A stretch of 64,000 nucleotides of DNA from contig NZ_JXYA01000031.1 of the NCBI RefSeq assembly GCF_000967655.1, forward strand, positions 96,204 to 160,203, in the 5' to 3' direction. This document shows, in pieces, positions 8,577 to 18,381 of the stretch (positions are counted from its first letter, which is position 1; each line of letters opens with the position of its first letter). Origin of the DNA: Pseudoalteromonas rubra. Lineage in GTDB: Bacteria > Pseudomonadota > Gammaproteobacteria > Enterobacterales > Alteromonadaceae. The notes beneath the pieces are model-generated. The model worked only from the letters and a program-made list of their open reading frames with translations. It was not told where the DNA came from and ran no database searches. The translations under genes were made by a program, and so were the position numbers.

Positions 8577-11500
8577 GGCAACCGGGTTTACCAACGTCGC
8601 TGGCATTTTGGGTGCCAGTGGGTGTGCTGCTGTTGTGTCTGGCTGTACTGAGCCTGAGTACTATGGTGATTTACACCGGTAGCCGGGATGCCTCATATTC
8701 AAACCATCAGTCACATGCTAATTATTTGCTGATGACGTTGAAACGTCATGTAGAAGTAAACCTGAGCTCGGACAGGCCCGAAGAAATTCGCCATGATTTA
8801 TCTGTTATTGGCACGGTGCCGGAAGTCATCAGCATTGTGGTTGCGGATCATACCGGGCGAATATTATTCAGCAATCAGTTTGCCGAGGTTGGCAAATCCG
8901 TACAGGACATTGCAAGCCGCGGCTCCCGTGAGGCGGTTAAGGCCGCCCGGAGCAGCAACATGCCGCTGCTCACCTTTTCTGCTGACCACGCACAACTTGA
9001 GGCATTTCAGAGCTTTGCCTTGCCCTCAAGTACAGAGCTGCGTTCTTCCCGCCGTGGCATTATTTATCTGCATTATAATCTCAGGCTGAGTGAACAGGCC
9101 TTGTGGCGCAATATTCGGTTCAATCTGGCACTTATGTGGATAGGCTGTGGGGTTTTGATCCTGATGGTTATGGTATTGCTCAAAAAGCGGGTCATTGCGC
9201 CTTTGGGTGATCTGGCCAGGCAAGCCACCTTACTTGCTGATGGAACTTATACGCACCAGGCCGTGAAGTCCGGTTTCAAGGAAATTGCGACGCTGACCGA
9301 GACCTTTAACTGGGCCGCCAGCGCCATTCGTGAACATATTGCCCTGTTGGACAATAACCAGCGTGAGCTTGAGTCCCGCGTTAAATTACGTACTGCGGAG
9401 CTACAAAGTGCCAACCTCAATTATGAACAGGCGCAAAAAATGGCGCGACTGGGCCGCTGGGAACTGGACGATGGCCTGATGCATTTTTCACACGAAGCAT
9501 ACGACATAGTCGGAGCGAACCCATCACAACCGGTGAGCATACGCACTTTATTTGGCCACTCAGAAGACGTGGCAGAGCCTGCGATGCGAGCTATCTTAGA
9601 CGAGCAAAAGACTCACCACGATTTTAGTTATGAATTGCATTATAAAGAAGGCGCAAGACGGTTTGTCCGTCTGGTGGCTGAGCGTTGTCAGGACAGTATT
9701 ACCGGGCGCAGTAAGGTGGTCGGGATTGTCCAGGATATCTCAGAGCAGATGCGTAAGGAGCACTCACTGATAGAAAACCAGGCCATGACCCGCGCAATCA
9801 TAGATACTGCCGCCGATGCCATTATCGTGATCAATACGCGTGGAGAGGTGCAGGAATTTAGCCCGGCTGCGGTCGAGATGTTTGGTTATGAGCCCGCAGA
9901 GGTGCTGGGTAACAATCTAAAAATGTTGATGCCTGAGCCAGATCGAAGCCAACATGACCAGTACATGCAGGATTATTTCGCCACCGGGGTCAAAAAGGTC
10001 ATAGACAATAAACGCGAGGTGACCGCCAGGAATAAAAATGGGGCATGCTTTCCCATTGATCTGGCCGTGGCCGAAACCCAGGTTGGAGACATTACCTACT
10101 TTACTGCCATTATTCGCGATATTACGGAGCGCAAAGACGCCGAGAAAAAGCTCCTTGAAGCCATGCAGGCGGCGCAAAGTGCCACCCGGGCCAAATCGGA
10201 GTTTCTGGCCAACATGTCTCATGAGATTCGCACGCCCATGCATGCCATAACCGGGCTGACGCACCTGGCGATGAAAATCGATGCGCCCCCCAAAATGCGC
10301 AACTACCTGAACAAGATCCAATATGCGGCAGACAGCTTGCTACTGATCTTGAACGACATTCTGGATATCTCAAAAATTGAAGCCGGTAAACTGAGCCTGG
10401 AGTCGGTACCGTTTCGCCCGGCTAAGGTGATGGATCATGCCTGCGAATTAATCGCACCTAGGGTGGAGCAAAAGCAACTGACCTTTGAGGTGCAGTGTGC
10501 GGAGGGTTTGCCTGAGGTACTGATGGGCGATCCCCTGCGCCTTGGCCAGGTGTTACTCAACCTGTTGAGCAATGCCGTTAAGTTTACTCCCCGCTATGGC
10601 AAAGTCTCGTTGCAGCTTGCCGTTCAGGCACGCGGTGAATCCTGTGTGCAGCTCTTATTCACAGTCTCGGATTCTGGCATTGGGATCTCCCGGGCGCAGT
10701 TGCAAACGTTATTTTCACCGTTTACACAGGCTGATACCTCAACCACCCGGCAATTTGGTGGCACAGGTCTGGGACTGGCGATTTGTAAAAACCTGGTCCG
10801 TCTGATGGGGGGCAAAATCTGGTGCGAAAGTGAAGTGGGGCAGGGGGCTCAGTTTATGATTACGGCTGAGTTTGATATTGCGCTTGAGCAGGATGAACCC
10901 GTGCCGCAATCTGGTCGATTTGATGAAACAGAACTTTTTCAGGCCCTGTCGGGCGCTGTGGTGTTGTTAGTTGAGGACAACGACATTAACCGCGAAATCG
11001 CTCAGGAGATCTTGCAGGATGCGGGCATGGAGGTGATCACGGCGGTGCATGGTAAAGAAGCCATAGAGCGTTTGTGTGAAAATCCGGTAGACCTGGTTTT
11101 AATGGACTGTCAGATGCCGGTGATGGATGGCTACACGGCAACCCGGGAGATCCGCAACATGCCAGAATGCGGGCAAGTGCCGATTATCGCCCTGAGTGCC
11201 AATGTGATGCAGCACGACCTGCAACAAATCAAAGCCTGCGGGATGGACGACCATATTGCCAAGCCTATTAACGTTGAGCTGGCATATCAGAAGATCTACC
11301 AGTGGCTGCATCGCAAGGCACTCAGGCAGGGTGTGGTGCAGGACAACACGCCATTGCCCAGTGCGCCACCGCCCTTTGTATCAGAGGCGCCCGCCGTCCA
11401 GCCAGAACCAGCGTCCTGTGAATTACTTGATTTTGCTCAGGGGCTTAAACACGTTAATGGTAACGCTGCCTTTTATCGTAAAATGTCCGACAAGTTTATC

Positions 11501-11752
11501 GCAGCTCAGCGTGGGTTTTGCGCATCTCTGACGCAGGTCTTGCAGGCGCAGGACATAGAGGGGGCCATCAGAATGGCGCACACACTGAAAGGCCAGGCGG
11601 GTTATCTGGGGTTATTGCGCTGTGCTGAGCTGGCCGCACAGCTGGAGCGGGCGATTGCGAGTCAGGCACCAGAGCTGGGGCAACAGATACAGACACTTGA
11701 TGATGTTTTGCAGCGTTCCTGCGCATTGTTGAAGGCGGCATTTGCAGAATGA
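8573..11752 (+). CDS. Hybrid sensor histidine kinase (HAMP-PAS-PAS-HisKA-HATPase-REC-HPt)
   Basis: A 1,059-residue inner-membrane kinase. Order: transmembrane helix (about 10-33), periplasmic sensor region of about 140 residues, second helix (about 180-203), HAMP (about 205-260), coiled coil, two PAS/PAC modules (about 285-400 and 405-520), HisKA with phosphoacceptor His550 in NMSHEIRTPM, HATPase with the GTGLGLAI box, receiver with Asp845 in VLMDCQMPVMDG, and an HPt domain with His1003 in AHTLKGQAG. The architecture gives a full phosphorelay (His-Asp-His) able to pass phosphate to a separate regulator such as the divergent gene at 6390-7490. The ATG overlaps the preceding stop, implying translational coupling with the binding lipoprotein. 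The signal is unknown. Confidence 0.93.
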   Translation: MRQPGLPTSLAFWVPVGVLLLCLAVLSLSTMVIYTGSRDASYSNHQSHANYLLMTLKRHVEVNLSSDRPEEIRHDLSVIGTVPEVISIVVADHTGRILFSNQFAEVGKSVQDIASRGSREAVKAARSSNMPLLTFSADHAQLEAFQSFALPSSTELRSSRRGIIYLHYNLRLSEQALWRNIRFNLALMWIGCGVLILMVMVLLKKRVIAPLGDLARQATLLADGTYTHQAVKSGFKEIATLTETFNWAASAIREHIALLDNNQRELESRVKLRTAELQSANLNYEQAQKMARLGRWELDDGLMHFSHEAYDIVGANPSQPVSIRTLFGHSEDVAEPAMRAILDEQKTHHDFSYELHYKEGARRFVRLVAERCQDSITGRSKVVGIVQDISEQMRKEHSLIENQAMTRAIIDTAADAIIVINTRGEVQEFSPAAVEMFGYEPAEVLGNNLKMLMPEPDRSQHDQYMQDYFATGVKKVIDNKREVTARNKNGACFPIDLAVAETQVGDITYFTAIIRDITERKDAEKKLLEAMQAAQSATRAKSEFLANMSHEIRTPMHAITGLTHLAMKIDAPPKMRNYLNKIQYAADSLLLILNDILDISKIEAGKLSLESVPFRPAKVMDHACELIAPRVEQKQLTFEVQCAEGLPEVLMGDPLRLGQVLLNLLSNAVKFTPRYGKVSLQLAVQARGESCVQLLFTVSDSGIGISRAQLQTLFSPFTQADTSTTRQFGGTGLGLAICKNLVRLMGGKIWCESEVGQGAQFMITAEFDIALEQDEPVPQSGRFDETELFQALSGAVVLLVEDNDINREIAQEILQDAGMEVITAVHGKEAIERLCENPVDLVLMDCQMPVMDGYTATREIRNMPECGQVPIIALSANVMQHDLQQIKACGMDDHIAKPINVELAYQKIYQWLHRKALRQGVVQDNTPLPSAPPPFVSEAPAVQPEPASCELLDFAQGLKHVNGNAAFYRKMSDKFIAAQRGFCASLTQVLQAQDIEGAIRMAHTLKGQAGYLGLLRCAELAAQLERAIASQAPELGQQIQTLDDVLQRSCALLKAAFAE

Positions 11753-11767
11753 TTGATTTGGACGGCT

Positions 11768-11808
11768 AAACATCTAGAAGTTGAAATTTATTCCCATTAC
11801 GTCATAAT
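11768..11808 (+). promoter_or_regulatory. metA promoter with MetJ-box-like operator
   Basis: AAACATCTAGAAGTTG (11768-11783) matches two tandem MetJ boxes (consensus AGACGTCT) at 6/8 and 5/8 positions. It overlaps a possible -35 TTGAAA (11781-11786), followed after 16 bases by -10-like CATAAT (11803-11808). The start codon of metA is at 11861. MetJ with S-adenosylmethionine represses metA in enterobacteria and relatives, so the overlap with the -35 fits repression. Assigned by eye. Confidence 0.55.
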
Positions 11809-11860
11809 GTCGCTGGAAAGCGGATCTGTTTAATAAGGTCCAGTCACTGAGGGGAATACC

Positions 11861-12808
11861 ATGCCAATCACAGTCACCGATGATTTACCTGCCATCAGCC
11901 ATTTGCGCCACGAAAATGTCTTCGTGATACCACAAAGTCGCGCCAGCACGCAGGAGATCCGGCCAATGCGGCTGGCCATACTGAACCTGATGCCCAACAA
12001 GGTGGAAACCGAAGTTCAGTTTATTCGTCTGCTGGCTAACACGCCCTTGCAGGTGAACGTGGATCTGCTGCGCCTGGACACCCACCGCAGCTCCGACAAT
12101 TCCGAGCAGCATTTGAATATGTTTTACCGTTATTTTTCGGATGTCCGAGAAGAAAACTACGATGCGCTGATTGTCACCGGTGCGCCATTAGCACATCTTG
12201 AATACGAAGAAGTGACTTACTGGGAAGAGTTACAGGCATTTTTTGACTGGGCCGAACACCATGTAACCTCAACACTATTCTCCTGCTGGGCGGCACATGC
12301 CGGCCTGTTTCATCATCATGGCCTGAAGCGGGAACTTAAAAAAGACAAGCTGTGCGGGGTGTTCCGCCACCACTGCTACTTTGAACATGGTGCACTAACC
12401 CGTGGCTTTGACGATGAGTTTTTGGTGCCCCATTCCCGTTATGGTCATATTGAGGCCAGTAAAATCGATGCCTGTGAGGAGCTGGTGACGCTGGCGGGCT
12501 CTGAGCGAGTTGGGGCATACCTGGTCAAAAATGTATCGGGTAGTCAGGTTTATATTACCGGGCACCCGGAATACGACGCCGATACCTTGAGCAAAGAATA
12601 TTTCCGCGATTGCGAAAAAGGCCCGGATGCGCCCAAGCCGGAAAATTATTTTCCCGCAGATGATGTGACCGCCAAGCCATCCAAGACATGGCAAAGCCAT
12701 GCCTTTTTGTTATTCTCCAACTGGTTAAACTACTATGTTTACCAGACCACACCGTACGATATTAATCTGGTTAGCCAGGATGTAAGGACTAACAATTATG
12801 CCGAATAA
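11861..12808 (+). CDS. metA: Homoserine O-succinyltransferase
   Basis: A 315-residue enzyme that acylates homoserine as the first committed step of methionine synthesis, in the cytoplasm. The MetA family is recognised along its whole length: [38 protein letters not shown], catalytic Cys142 in [10 protein letters not shown], and His235 and Glu237 in [11 protein letters not shown], all at the positions found in the E. coli enzyme. Length is close to E. coli MetA. The start is ATG 11861 after a GAGGGGA ribosome site. Its last 11 bases overlap the methionine synthase N-terminal gene in another frame, so the genes form one operon. Family members using acetyl-CoA exist; sequence alone does not settle the acyl donor. 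Confidence 0.96.
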   Translation: MPITVTDDLPAISHLRHENVFVIPQSRASTQEIRPMRLAILNLMPNKVETEVQFIRLLANTPLQVNVDLLRLDTHRSSDNSEQHLNMFYRYFSDVREENYDALIVTGAPLAHLEYEEVTYWEELQAFFDWAEHHVTSTLFSCWAAHAGLFHHHGLKRELKKDKLCGVFRHHCYFEHGALTRGFDDEFLVPHSRYGHIEASKIDACEELVTLAGSERVGAYLVKNVSGSQVYITGHPEYDADTLSKEYFRDCEKGPDAPKPENYFPADDVTAKPSKTWQSHAFLLFSNWLNYYVYQTTPYDINLVSQDVRTNNYAE

Positions 12809-13886
12809 ACAAGTCACTACCGCGATTGACGGCGCAGCCATTGCCGATGCACTTAAAACGGCCATGCAACAGCGTATTTTGATCCTCGACGGTGCTATGG
12901 GCACCATGATCCAAAAACACAAATTTGAGGAAGAGGACTATCGGGGCGAGCGTTTTAAAGACTGGCATGTCCTTATCAAAGGTAATAACGACCTGTTAAG
13001 CCTCACGCAGCCTGAGGTGATCCGTCAGATCCACCGTGAATATCTTGAAGCCGGTGCGGACATTATTGAAACCAATACCTTTAATGCCACTACCATCTCG
13101 ATGGAAGATTACGATATGGCGAGTCTGAGCCGCGAGATTAACGTCGAATCGGCCCGCCTGGCACGGGCTGTGTGTGATGAGTTTACCGCTAAAGACCCGA
13201 GTAAACCGCGTTATGTGGCGGGTGTTTTGGGGCCAACCTCAAAAACCTGTTCGATTTCACCGGATGTGAACGATCCGGGTTATCGCAATGTCTCGTTTGA
13301 CCAGCTGGTGGCGGCCTATATTGAGTCGACCGAAGCCCTGATTGAAGGCGGTGCACACCTGATTTTGATTGAAACCATCTTCGATACGCTGAATGCCAAA
13401 GCGGCGGCGTATGGAGTGGAAGAAGCTTTTGAGCGCACCGGTATTACCCTGCCTGTGATGATCTCTGGCACCATTACCGATGCATCAGGCCGAACACTAT
13501 CAGGCCAGACAACCGAAGCCTTTTACAATTCTATTCGTCATATCAAACCGATTTCGATTGGGCTGAACTGCGCACTGGGACCGGATCTGTTGCGTGCCTA
13601 TGTTGAAGAATTATCGCGGGTGTGCGAAACCTATACGTCGGTGCACCCTAATGCGGGTCTGCCGAACGAGTTTGGCGAGTACGACCTGGAAACCCCTGAA
13701 ATGGCAAAAGAAATCATTGACTGGGGTAAAGAAGGATTTATTAATATTGTGGGTGGTTGCTGTGGTACAACACCCGAGCATATTCGCGCTTTTGTAAAAG
13801 GGCTGGAGCAGGTGGCACCGCGCACTTTGCCTGAGCTTGAAGTAAGAATGCGCCTGGCGGGCCTTGAAGCCTGTAATCTGAATTAG
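12798..13886 (+). CDS. metH: Methionine synthase, homocysteine-binding subunit (split MetH, N-terminal)
   Basis: A 362-residue protein equal to the first module of cobalamin-dependent methionine synthase, an (alpha/beta)8 barrel that binds zinc and activates homocysteine. The zinc ligands are visible: Cys258 in [10 protein letters not shown], and Cys321-Cys322 in [13 protein letters not shown]-terminal [11 protein letters not shown] and [12 protein letters not shown] are typical. In E. coli this module is joined to the rest of a protein of about 1,227 residues; here it stops (LEACNLN, then TAG) exactly where the linker to the folate domain begins, and the rest is a separate gene 11 bases downstream in a different frame. 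Start ATG 12798 lies inside the end of metA. The two products must act together for catalysis. Confidence 0.93.
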   Translation: MPNKQVTTAIDGAAIADALKTAMQQRILILDGAMGTMIQKHKFEEEDYRGERFKDWHVLIKGNNDLLSLTQPEVIRQIHREYLEAGADIIETNTFNATTISMEDYDMASLSREINVESARLARAVCDEFTAKDPSKPRYVAGVLGPTSKTCSISPDVNDPGYRNVSFDQLVAAYIESTEALIEGGAHLILIETIFDTLNAKAAAYGVEEAFERTGITLPVMISGTITDASGRTLSGQTTEAFYNSIRHIKPISIGLNCALGPDLLRAYVEELSRVCETYTSVHPNAGLPNEFGEYDLETPEMAKEIIDWGKEGFINIVGGCCGTTPEHIRAFVKGLEQVAPRTLPELEVRMRLAGLEACNLN

Positions 13887-13897
13887 GAAGTACTGAT

Positions 13898-16531
13898 ATG
13901 ACGCAATCTACAGCCATTTTTACTAACGTTGGTGAAAGAACCAACGTGACCGGCTCGGCGCGTTTTAAGCGCTTGATCCTGGAAGAAGATTACGAAGCCG
14001 CGCTGGATGTGGCACGCAGCCAGGTGGAAAACGGCGCCCAGGTGATCGACATCAACATGGATGAGGCCATGCTGGACTCTAAAGCTGCCATGGTTAAGTT
14101 CCTGAACCTGATTGCTTCAGAGCCGGATATTTCCCGCGTGCCAATCATGGTCGACTCTTCTAAATGGGAAGTAATTGAAGCTGGCCTGAAGTGTATTCAG
14201 GGCAAGGCCATTGTTAACTCAATCTCACTCAAAGAGGGCCGCGAGCCATTTGAGCGCCAGGCGAAGATCATTAAGCGCTTTGGTGCGGCTGTGGTGGTGA
14301 TGGCGTTCGACGAAACGGGCCAGGCCGAAACCGCCGACCGCAAGTTTGAGATCTGTGAGCGTTCTTATCGCATTCTGGTGGATGAACTGGGTTTTCCGCC
14401 TGAAGACATTATTTTTGACCCCAATATCTTTGCTGTGGCAACGGGGATTGAAGAGCACGACAACTACGCCGTCGAGTTTATTGAAGGTACGCGACGCATC
14501 AAGCAAAATCTGCCGCACTGTAAAGTGTCGGGCGGGGTGTCGAATGTGTCTTTCTCGTTCCGCGGTAACAACCCGGTGCGTGAAGCCATTCACTCGGTGT
14601 TTTTATATCACGCCATTCAGGCCGGTATGGACATGGGCATTGTCAACGCGGGTCAGCTGACGGTTTACGATGATATTCCCGATGAACTGCGCAAGGCGGT
14701 TGAGGATGTGGTCCTCAACACTGACCCCGGTGCCGGTGAGCGTCTGGTCGAGATTGCGCCAAATTACTCGGGGATGGCACAGGCTGAGAAAGCAGAAGAT
14801 CAGGAATGGCGTAGCTGGCCTGTGGCCAAACGCCTGGAGCATGCGCTGGTTAAAGGCATTACTGAATTTATTGAAGAAGATACCGAAGCCTGTCGTCAGC
14901 AGTTTGATAAACCCATTGAAGTGATCGAAGGCCCACTGATGGATGGCATGAATGTGGTCGGCGACTTATTTGGTGCCGGTAAAATGTTCCTGCCTCAGGT
15001 GGTTAAATCGGCACGCGTGATGAAGCGGGCGGTGGCTTATCTGGACCCCTACATTGAGGCAGAAAAACAGGCCGGTCAGAGTAATGGCAAAATCATCATG
15101 GCGACGGTAAAGGGGGATGTACACGATATAGGTAAAAATATTGTGGGTGTGGTGCTGCAATGTAATAACTACGAAGTCGTGGACTTGGGTGTAATGGTGC
15201 CGGCAGAGAAAATTCTGCAAACGGCCATAGATGAAAATGCCGATGCCATTGGTTTATCGGGTTTGATCACCCCTTCGCTCGATGAAATGGTGCACGTTGC
15301 GAAAGAGATGACCCGTCGTGGGTTTGAGATCCCATTGCTGATCGGCGGCGCAACCACCTCTAAAGCGCATACGGCGGTGAAGATTGAACCGCAATACGAC
15401 AAGGGTGTGGTGTATGTGAACAATGCTAGTCGCGCAGTGGGCGTGGTTTCCAGTTTACTGAGTGCCACTCAAAAGTCAGGCTTTTTAGAAAAAACCGCCA
15501 GTGAATACGTTAAGGTACGCGACCAGCAGGCGCGTAAAAAGCCCCGCTCAAAGCCTGTCACTTTGGCCCGCGCGCGCGACAATGCGGTTAAGCTCGACTG
15601 GGACAATTACACGCCACCGGTCCCCAAAAAGCTGGGTATCACTGAGTTTAAAGACGTCAGCATTGCTACCTTGCGCGAGTATATCGACTGGACACCCTTT
15701 TTCATGACCTGGACGCTGGCAGGCAAATACCCGCGTATTCTGGAAGATGAAGTGGTGGGTGAGGAAGCGAAAAAACTTTTTGCCGACGCCAATGCTATGC
15801 TCGACGAGCTGAGCGCCAAAGGCAGTTTACAACCGCTGGGCGTAATTGGCCTGTTCCCGGCAAACCGGGTGGGTGATGACATTGAAATCTATCGCGATGA
15901 AAGCCGTGATGAAGTGCTGCTGAAGTCTTGTCAGCTGCGCCAGCAAACCGAAAAAACCGACTTTCCAAACTATTGTCTGGCAGATTACATCGCGCCGAAA
16001 GGCACGCCAGATTATTTTGGGGCCTTTGCGGTCACCGGTGGTCTGGAAGAGGACGATTTAGCCGAGGTGTTTGAGCAGCAGCAGGACGATTACAACAAAA
16101 TCATGGTGAAAGCCGTGGCAGATCGTCTGGCCGAGGCCTTTGCAGAATACCTGCATGAGCAGGTGCGTAAGCAATACTGGGGCTTTGCTGAGGATGAAAA
16201 GCTCAGTAATGAGGAGCTTATTCGCGAGAACTACCAGGGGATCCGTCCTGCACCGGGTTATCCGGCGTGTCCTGAGCATACCGAGAAAGACAAAATCTGG
16301 CAGTTGCTGGATGTAGAAAACCGCATTGGCATGAAGCTCACCAGCTCTTATGCCATGTGGCCGGGCGCGGCGGTATCTGGCTGGTACTTCTCCCATCCGG
16401 ACTCCAAGTACTTTGCCGTGGCAGCCATTCAGCAGGATCAGGTTGAAGACTATGCCAATCGCAGCAATATGACGCTGGCAGAAGCTGAGCGCTGGCTTTC
16501 TCCCAACCTAGGGTATGAGCCCCAGTCGTGA
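13898..16531 (+). CDS. metH: Methionine synthase, folate/cobalamin/reactivation subunit (split MetH, C-terminal)
   Basis: An 877-residue protein with the remaining MetH modules: pterin-binding barrel (about 1-300, beginning [20 protein letters not shown]), cobalamin cap and Rossmann domain (about 300-550) with the B12 ligand His409 in [12 protein letters not shown], and the S-adenosylmethionine-binding reactivation domain (about 560-877, including [15 protein letters not shown]). His409 plus the missing 350 residues gives 759, the position of the E. coli ligand, so nothing is lost at the split. It has its own ribosome site (AGGAAG, 8 bases before ATG 13898), which argues for a real separate gene and not a sequencing frameshift. 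It transfers the methyl group of methyltetrahydrofolate to homocysteine through B12, with the upstream subunit. Confidence 0.93.
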   Translation: MTQSTAIFTNVGERTNVTGSARFKRLILEEDYEAALDVARSQVENGAQVIDINMDEAMLDSKAAMVKFLNLIASEPDISRVPIMVDSSKWEVIEAGLKCIQGKAIVNSISLKEGREPFERQAKIIKRFGAAVVVMAFDETGQAETADRKFEICERSYRILVDELGFPPEDIIFDPNIFAVATGIEEHDNYAVEFIEGTRRIKQNLPHCKVSGGVSNVSFSFRGNNPVREAIHSVFLYHAIQAGMDMGIVNAGQLTVYDDIPDELRKAVEDVVLNTDPGAGERLVEIAPNYSGMAQAEKAEDQEWRSWPVAKRLEHALVKGITEFIEEDTEACRQQFDKPIEVIEGPLMDGMNVVGDLFGAGKMFLPQVVKSARVMKRAVAYLDPYIEAEKQAGQSNGKIIMATVKGDVHDIGKNIVGVVLQCNNYEVVDLGVMVPAEKILQTAIDENADAIGLSGLITPSLDEMVHVAKEMTRRGFEIPLLIGGATTSKAHTAVKIEPQYDKGVVYVNNASRAVGVVSSLLSATQKSGFLEKTASEYVKVRDQQARKKPRSKPVTLARARDNAVKLDWDNYTPPVPKKLGITEFKDVSIATLREYIDWTPFFMTWTLAGKYPRILEDEVVGEEAKKLFADANAMLDELSAKGSLQPLGVIGLFPANRVGDDIEIYRDESRDEVLLKSCQLRQQTEKTDFPNYCLADYIAPKGTPDYFGAFAVTGGLEEDDLAEVFEQQQDDYNKIMVKAVADRLAEAFAEYLHEQVRKQYWGFAEDEKLSNEELIRENYQGIRPAPGYPACPEHTEKDKIWQLLDVENRIGMKLTSSYAMWPGAAVSGWYFSHPDSKYFAVAAIQQDQVEDYANRSNMTLAEAERWLSPNLGYEPQS

Positions 16532-16542
16532 TATTATATACA

Positions 16543-16572
16543 GGGTGTCAAAGTGGCACCCTTTCTTTTTTA
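16543..16572 (+). terminator. Rho-independent terminator of the met operon
   Basis: GGGTGTCA (16543-16550) pairs with TGGCACCC (16554-16561), 8 pairs with one wobble and a 3-base loop, followed by the T-rich run TTTCTTTTTT. It lies 12 bases after the metH C-terminal gene stop. Confidence 0.88.
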
Positions 16573-16709
16573 GGTAAAAAGTTCGCAAGTTTTGCTTGCA
16601 TTAATCAACTTTTGCGATATTATTGCTCTCTTGCTTTAAATAACCTCTGATTTAAAGCGTCATAGAAGTAATGCCCTCTTGCCCTGATCCAGTAAGCCCG
16701 CATTAAAAA

Positions 16710-16934
16710 TTACAAGTAGAGCTTATTATAGTCAGGCGATATACCACTGCAGTTACCCCAGCCGGGGACGTTGTGAATGCAGATATTTAGATCGCCAGTA
16801 CCATTTCCTTTGAAGCGCACGTCGGTTGCAGACTCAAAAGTGTCGAAAAACTGATCGCAGATTTTTTCAGGTTTGGTATCAAACTGTCATAAAGCTCGTT
16901 TATTGTCTAAAGCGATAGCCGCCAGGCTGCGCAT
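16710..16934 (-). pseudogene. Possible remnant reading frame with an internal TGA
   Basis: On the minus strand, ATG at 16934-16932 opens a frame of 15 codons, meets TGA at 16889-16887, then stays open for 58 more codons to TAA at 16712-16710. The second part encodes protein-like sequence with paired cysteines (DLNICIHNVPGWGNCSG). No signal peptide or family is recognised. It could be a nonsense-interrupted gene end, or chance. It overlaps nothing else convincing in this 380-base gap; the rest of 16573-16953 holds no gene I can support. Confidence 0.25.
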
Positions 16935-16953
16935 TATAAAAGTGAGTTTTATT

Positions 16954-17124
16954 ATGTCTTATACATACAACGGAACAGAGATCCGTGTTGAGCAACCGAT
17001 TCGCTCAATTTCGGTGAACAAATCAAAAGTCGTTTTTGCTGATGGCACAGGCCGCAAACAAACGCAATTTTCAAGTGGCAGCGAAGCCCGTCACTTTCTT
17101 AACTGGTTGACGCGTGCTTGCTAA
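16954..17124 (+). CDS. Small protein of unknown function
   Basis: A 56-residue protein from ATG 16954 (MSYTYNGTEIRVEQPIRSI). A longer in-frame GTG start at 16873 would add a basic, unconvincing N-terminus without a ribosome site, so the shorter form is preferred; the short form itself has only a weak site (AGTGAG). The product is soluble-looking, with alternating polar/hydrophobic residues suggesting beta strands, and ends in RHFLNWLTRAC. No family is recognised. It is monocistronic: a good terminator follows within 30 bases and the next gene has its own upstream region. The tight terminator supports a real transcript. Confidence 0.6.
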   Translation: MSYTYNGTEIRVEQPIRSISVNKSKVVFADGTGRKQTQFSSGSEARHFLNWLTRAC

Positions 17125-17152
17125 GTAAAGCAAGCCCTTCAACTCAGACACA

Positions 17153-17195
17153 GCGCCGAGGTAACTGACAAGTTACGTCGGCGTTTTGCTTTTTT
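17153..17195 (+). terminator. Rho-independent terminator after the small gene
   Basis: Outer arms CGCCGA (17154-17159) and TCGGCG (17078+100, i.e. 17178-17183) enclose a second pair GTAACT (17161-17166)/AGTTAC (17171-17176) with loop GACA. The T-rich run 17184-17195 follows. Confidence 0.88.
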
Positions 17196-17233
17196 ACGTT
17201 GCACTTATTGCTGTTCTAATGTACTTTCCCGTA

Positions 17234-17263
17234 GTTTTCATGGGGACGTTTCGCCATGAAAAC
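17234..17263. repeat. Perfect 10-bp inverted repeat upstream of the yjgN-like gene
   Basis: GTTTTCATGG (17234-17243) and CCATGAAAAC (17254-17263) are exact reverse complements, 10 bases apart, ending 45 bases before the start codon at 17308. No T tract follows, so it is not an intrinsic terminator for this strand. It could be an operator or a 5'-UTR hairpin for the gene pair downstream. Confidence 0.7.
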
Positions 17264-17307
17264 GTCAATAATGTGAAAACGAAAGCATAACGATTAGGAA
17301 GCCAATA

Positions 17308-18381
17308 ATGGACTCGACTTCTACCCCAGCTGCTGCCGAAGCAGCCAGCCACTCAACACCATCCCAACTGCAATTTACCGGTAACGGCAAAGAATACTTT
17401 GGTATATGGATTGTCAATATGTTACTGACGCTGGTAACACTGGGTATTTACTCAGCGTGGGCGACGGTACGGACTAAACAATACTTTTACGGTCATACCC
17501 TGTTAGACGGGCACAGGTTTGACTATCTCGCAACACCAATTCAGATACTCAAAGGCCGCTTGCTCGCCGTAGGCTTGTTTGTGATCTACAGTGTGGTGTC
17601 GAGTTACTTTCCGCTTGTGGGCGCGATAATGGCATTTGCACTGGTATTGCTGGTGCCCTGGATGATCAATCAGGGGCTTAAATTCAGCATGCGCATGACC
17701 CGTTACCGCAATATTCGTTTTGCTTTTAAGGGCAATCTGGGCGAGGCGATGGTGAACTTTGTGGTGCTGCCATTTGTCAGTATTTTTACCTTATATCTTT
17801 TGATGCCCTGGGTGCTCAAGCGCATTGATGCCTATATTCACAGTAATATTCGTTACGGCGATAAGCCAGTACAAGTGCAGCTTGAGGGCAAAGAATACTA
17901 TGCCGCCGCATTGCTGGTGATGTTACTGGGCATCCTTGTGATGATGTTGCTGGGTCTGGCATTCAAACTGGCAGGTGGTATCAACATGAACCCAGATGAA
18001 CTGGGTTCGGTTAACTTTGGCATGTTCCTGATTGTGCCTCTGTATTTGTTTGTGATTTCTGCATTGCAAGGCATCTACCAGGCACTGATCCGCAATCACA
18101 TCCTCAACAATGCACAGATTGAAGATGTGGCGGAGTTTAAATCAACTCTGGCACCACAGCGTTATGCCTTGATCCTGGCAACCAACGCCATGGCAATTGT
18201 ATTGACCGCAGGCCTGGCATTTCCCTGGGCAAAAGTCCGTAAGGTAAAGGCATTGGCACAAGCAACTCAGGTTGTGGTGTTGCCTGGGGCTGATCAGGTG
18301 CTTGATACGGCGCAGCAGGCAGACTCTTCCTTCGCTGAAGAAGCCGCCAATGTATTTGACGTTGATATCTCGTTGACCTGA
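17308..18381 (+). CDS. DUF898 (YjgN-like) inner-membrane protein
   Basis: A 357-residue polytopic membrane protein. After a short Ala/Ser/Thr-rich tail come the family marks LQFTGNGKEYFGIWIVNMLLTLVTLGIYSAWATVRTKQYFYGHT, seen here across residues 21-65, then HRFDYLATPIQILKGR. The pattern of small glycine-containing cytoplasmic loops, KEYF/YY and RYRNIRF between hydrophobic segments is that of DUF898. I count six or more membrane helices. The role of the family is not known. The gene has a clear ribosome site (AGGAAG) and its TGA overlaps the ATG of the M48 peptidase gene, so the two are translated together; this pairing suggests a membrane protein working with, or regulated by, the peptidase. 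Confidence 0.88.
   Translation: MDSTSTPAAAEAASHSTPSQLQFTGNGKEYFGIWIVNMLLTLVTLGIYSAWATVRTKQYFYGHTLLDGHRFDYLATPIQILKGRLLAVGLFVIYSVVSSYFPLVGAIMAFALVLLVPWMINQGLKFSMRMTRYRNIRFAFKGNLGEAMVNFVVLPFVSIFTLYLLMPWVLKRIDAYIHSNIRYGDKPVQVQLEGKEYYAAALLVMLLGILVMMLLGLAFKLAGGINMNPDELGSVNFGMFLIVPLYLFVISALQGIYQALIRNHILNNAQIEDVAEFKSTLAPQRYALILATNAMAIVLTAGLAFPWAKVRKVKALAQATQVVVLPGADQVLDTAQQADSSFAEEAANVFDVDISLT

Noticed and set aside
12798..13898. MetH split as a sequencing frameshift
   Set aside because: Both parts have proper starts and the second has its own ribosome site; the break lies in a linker and no conserved residue is lost. A read check is still the decisive test.
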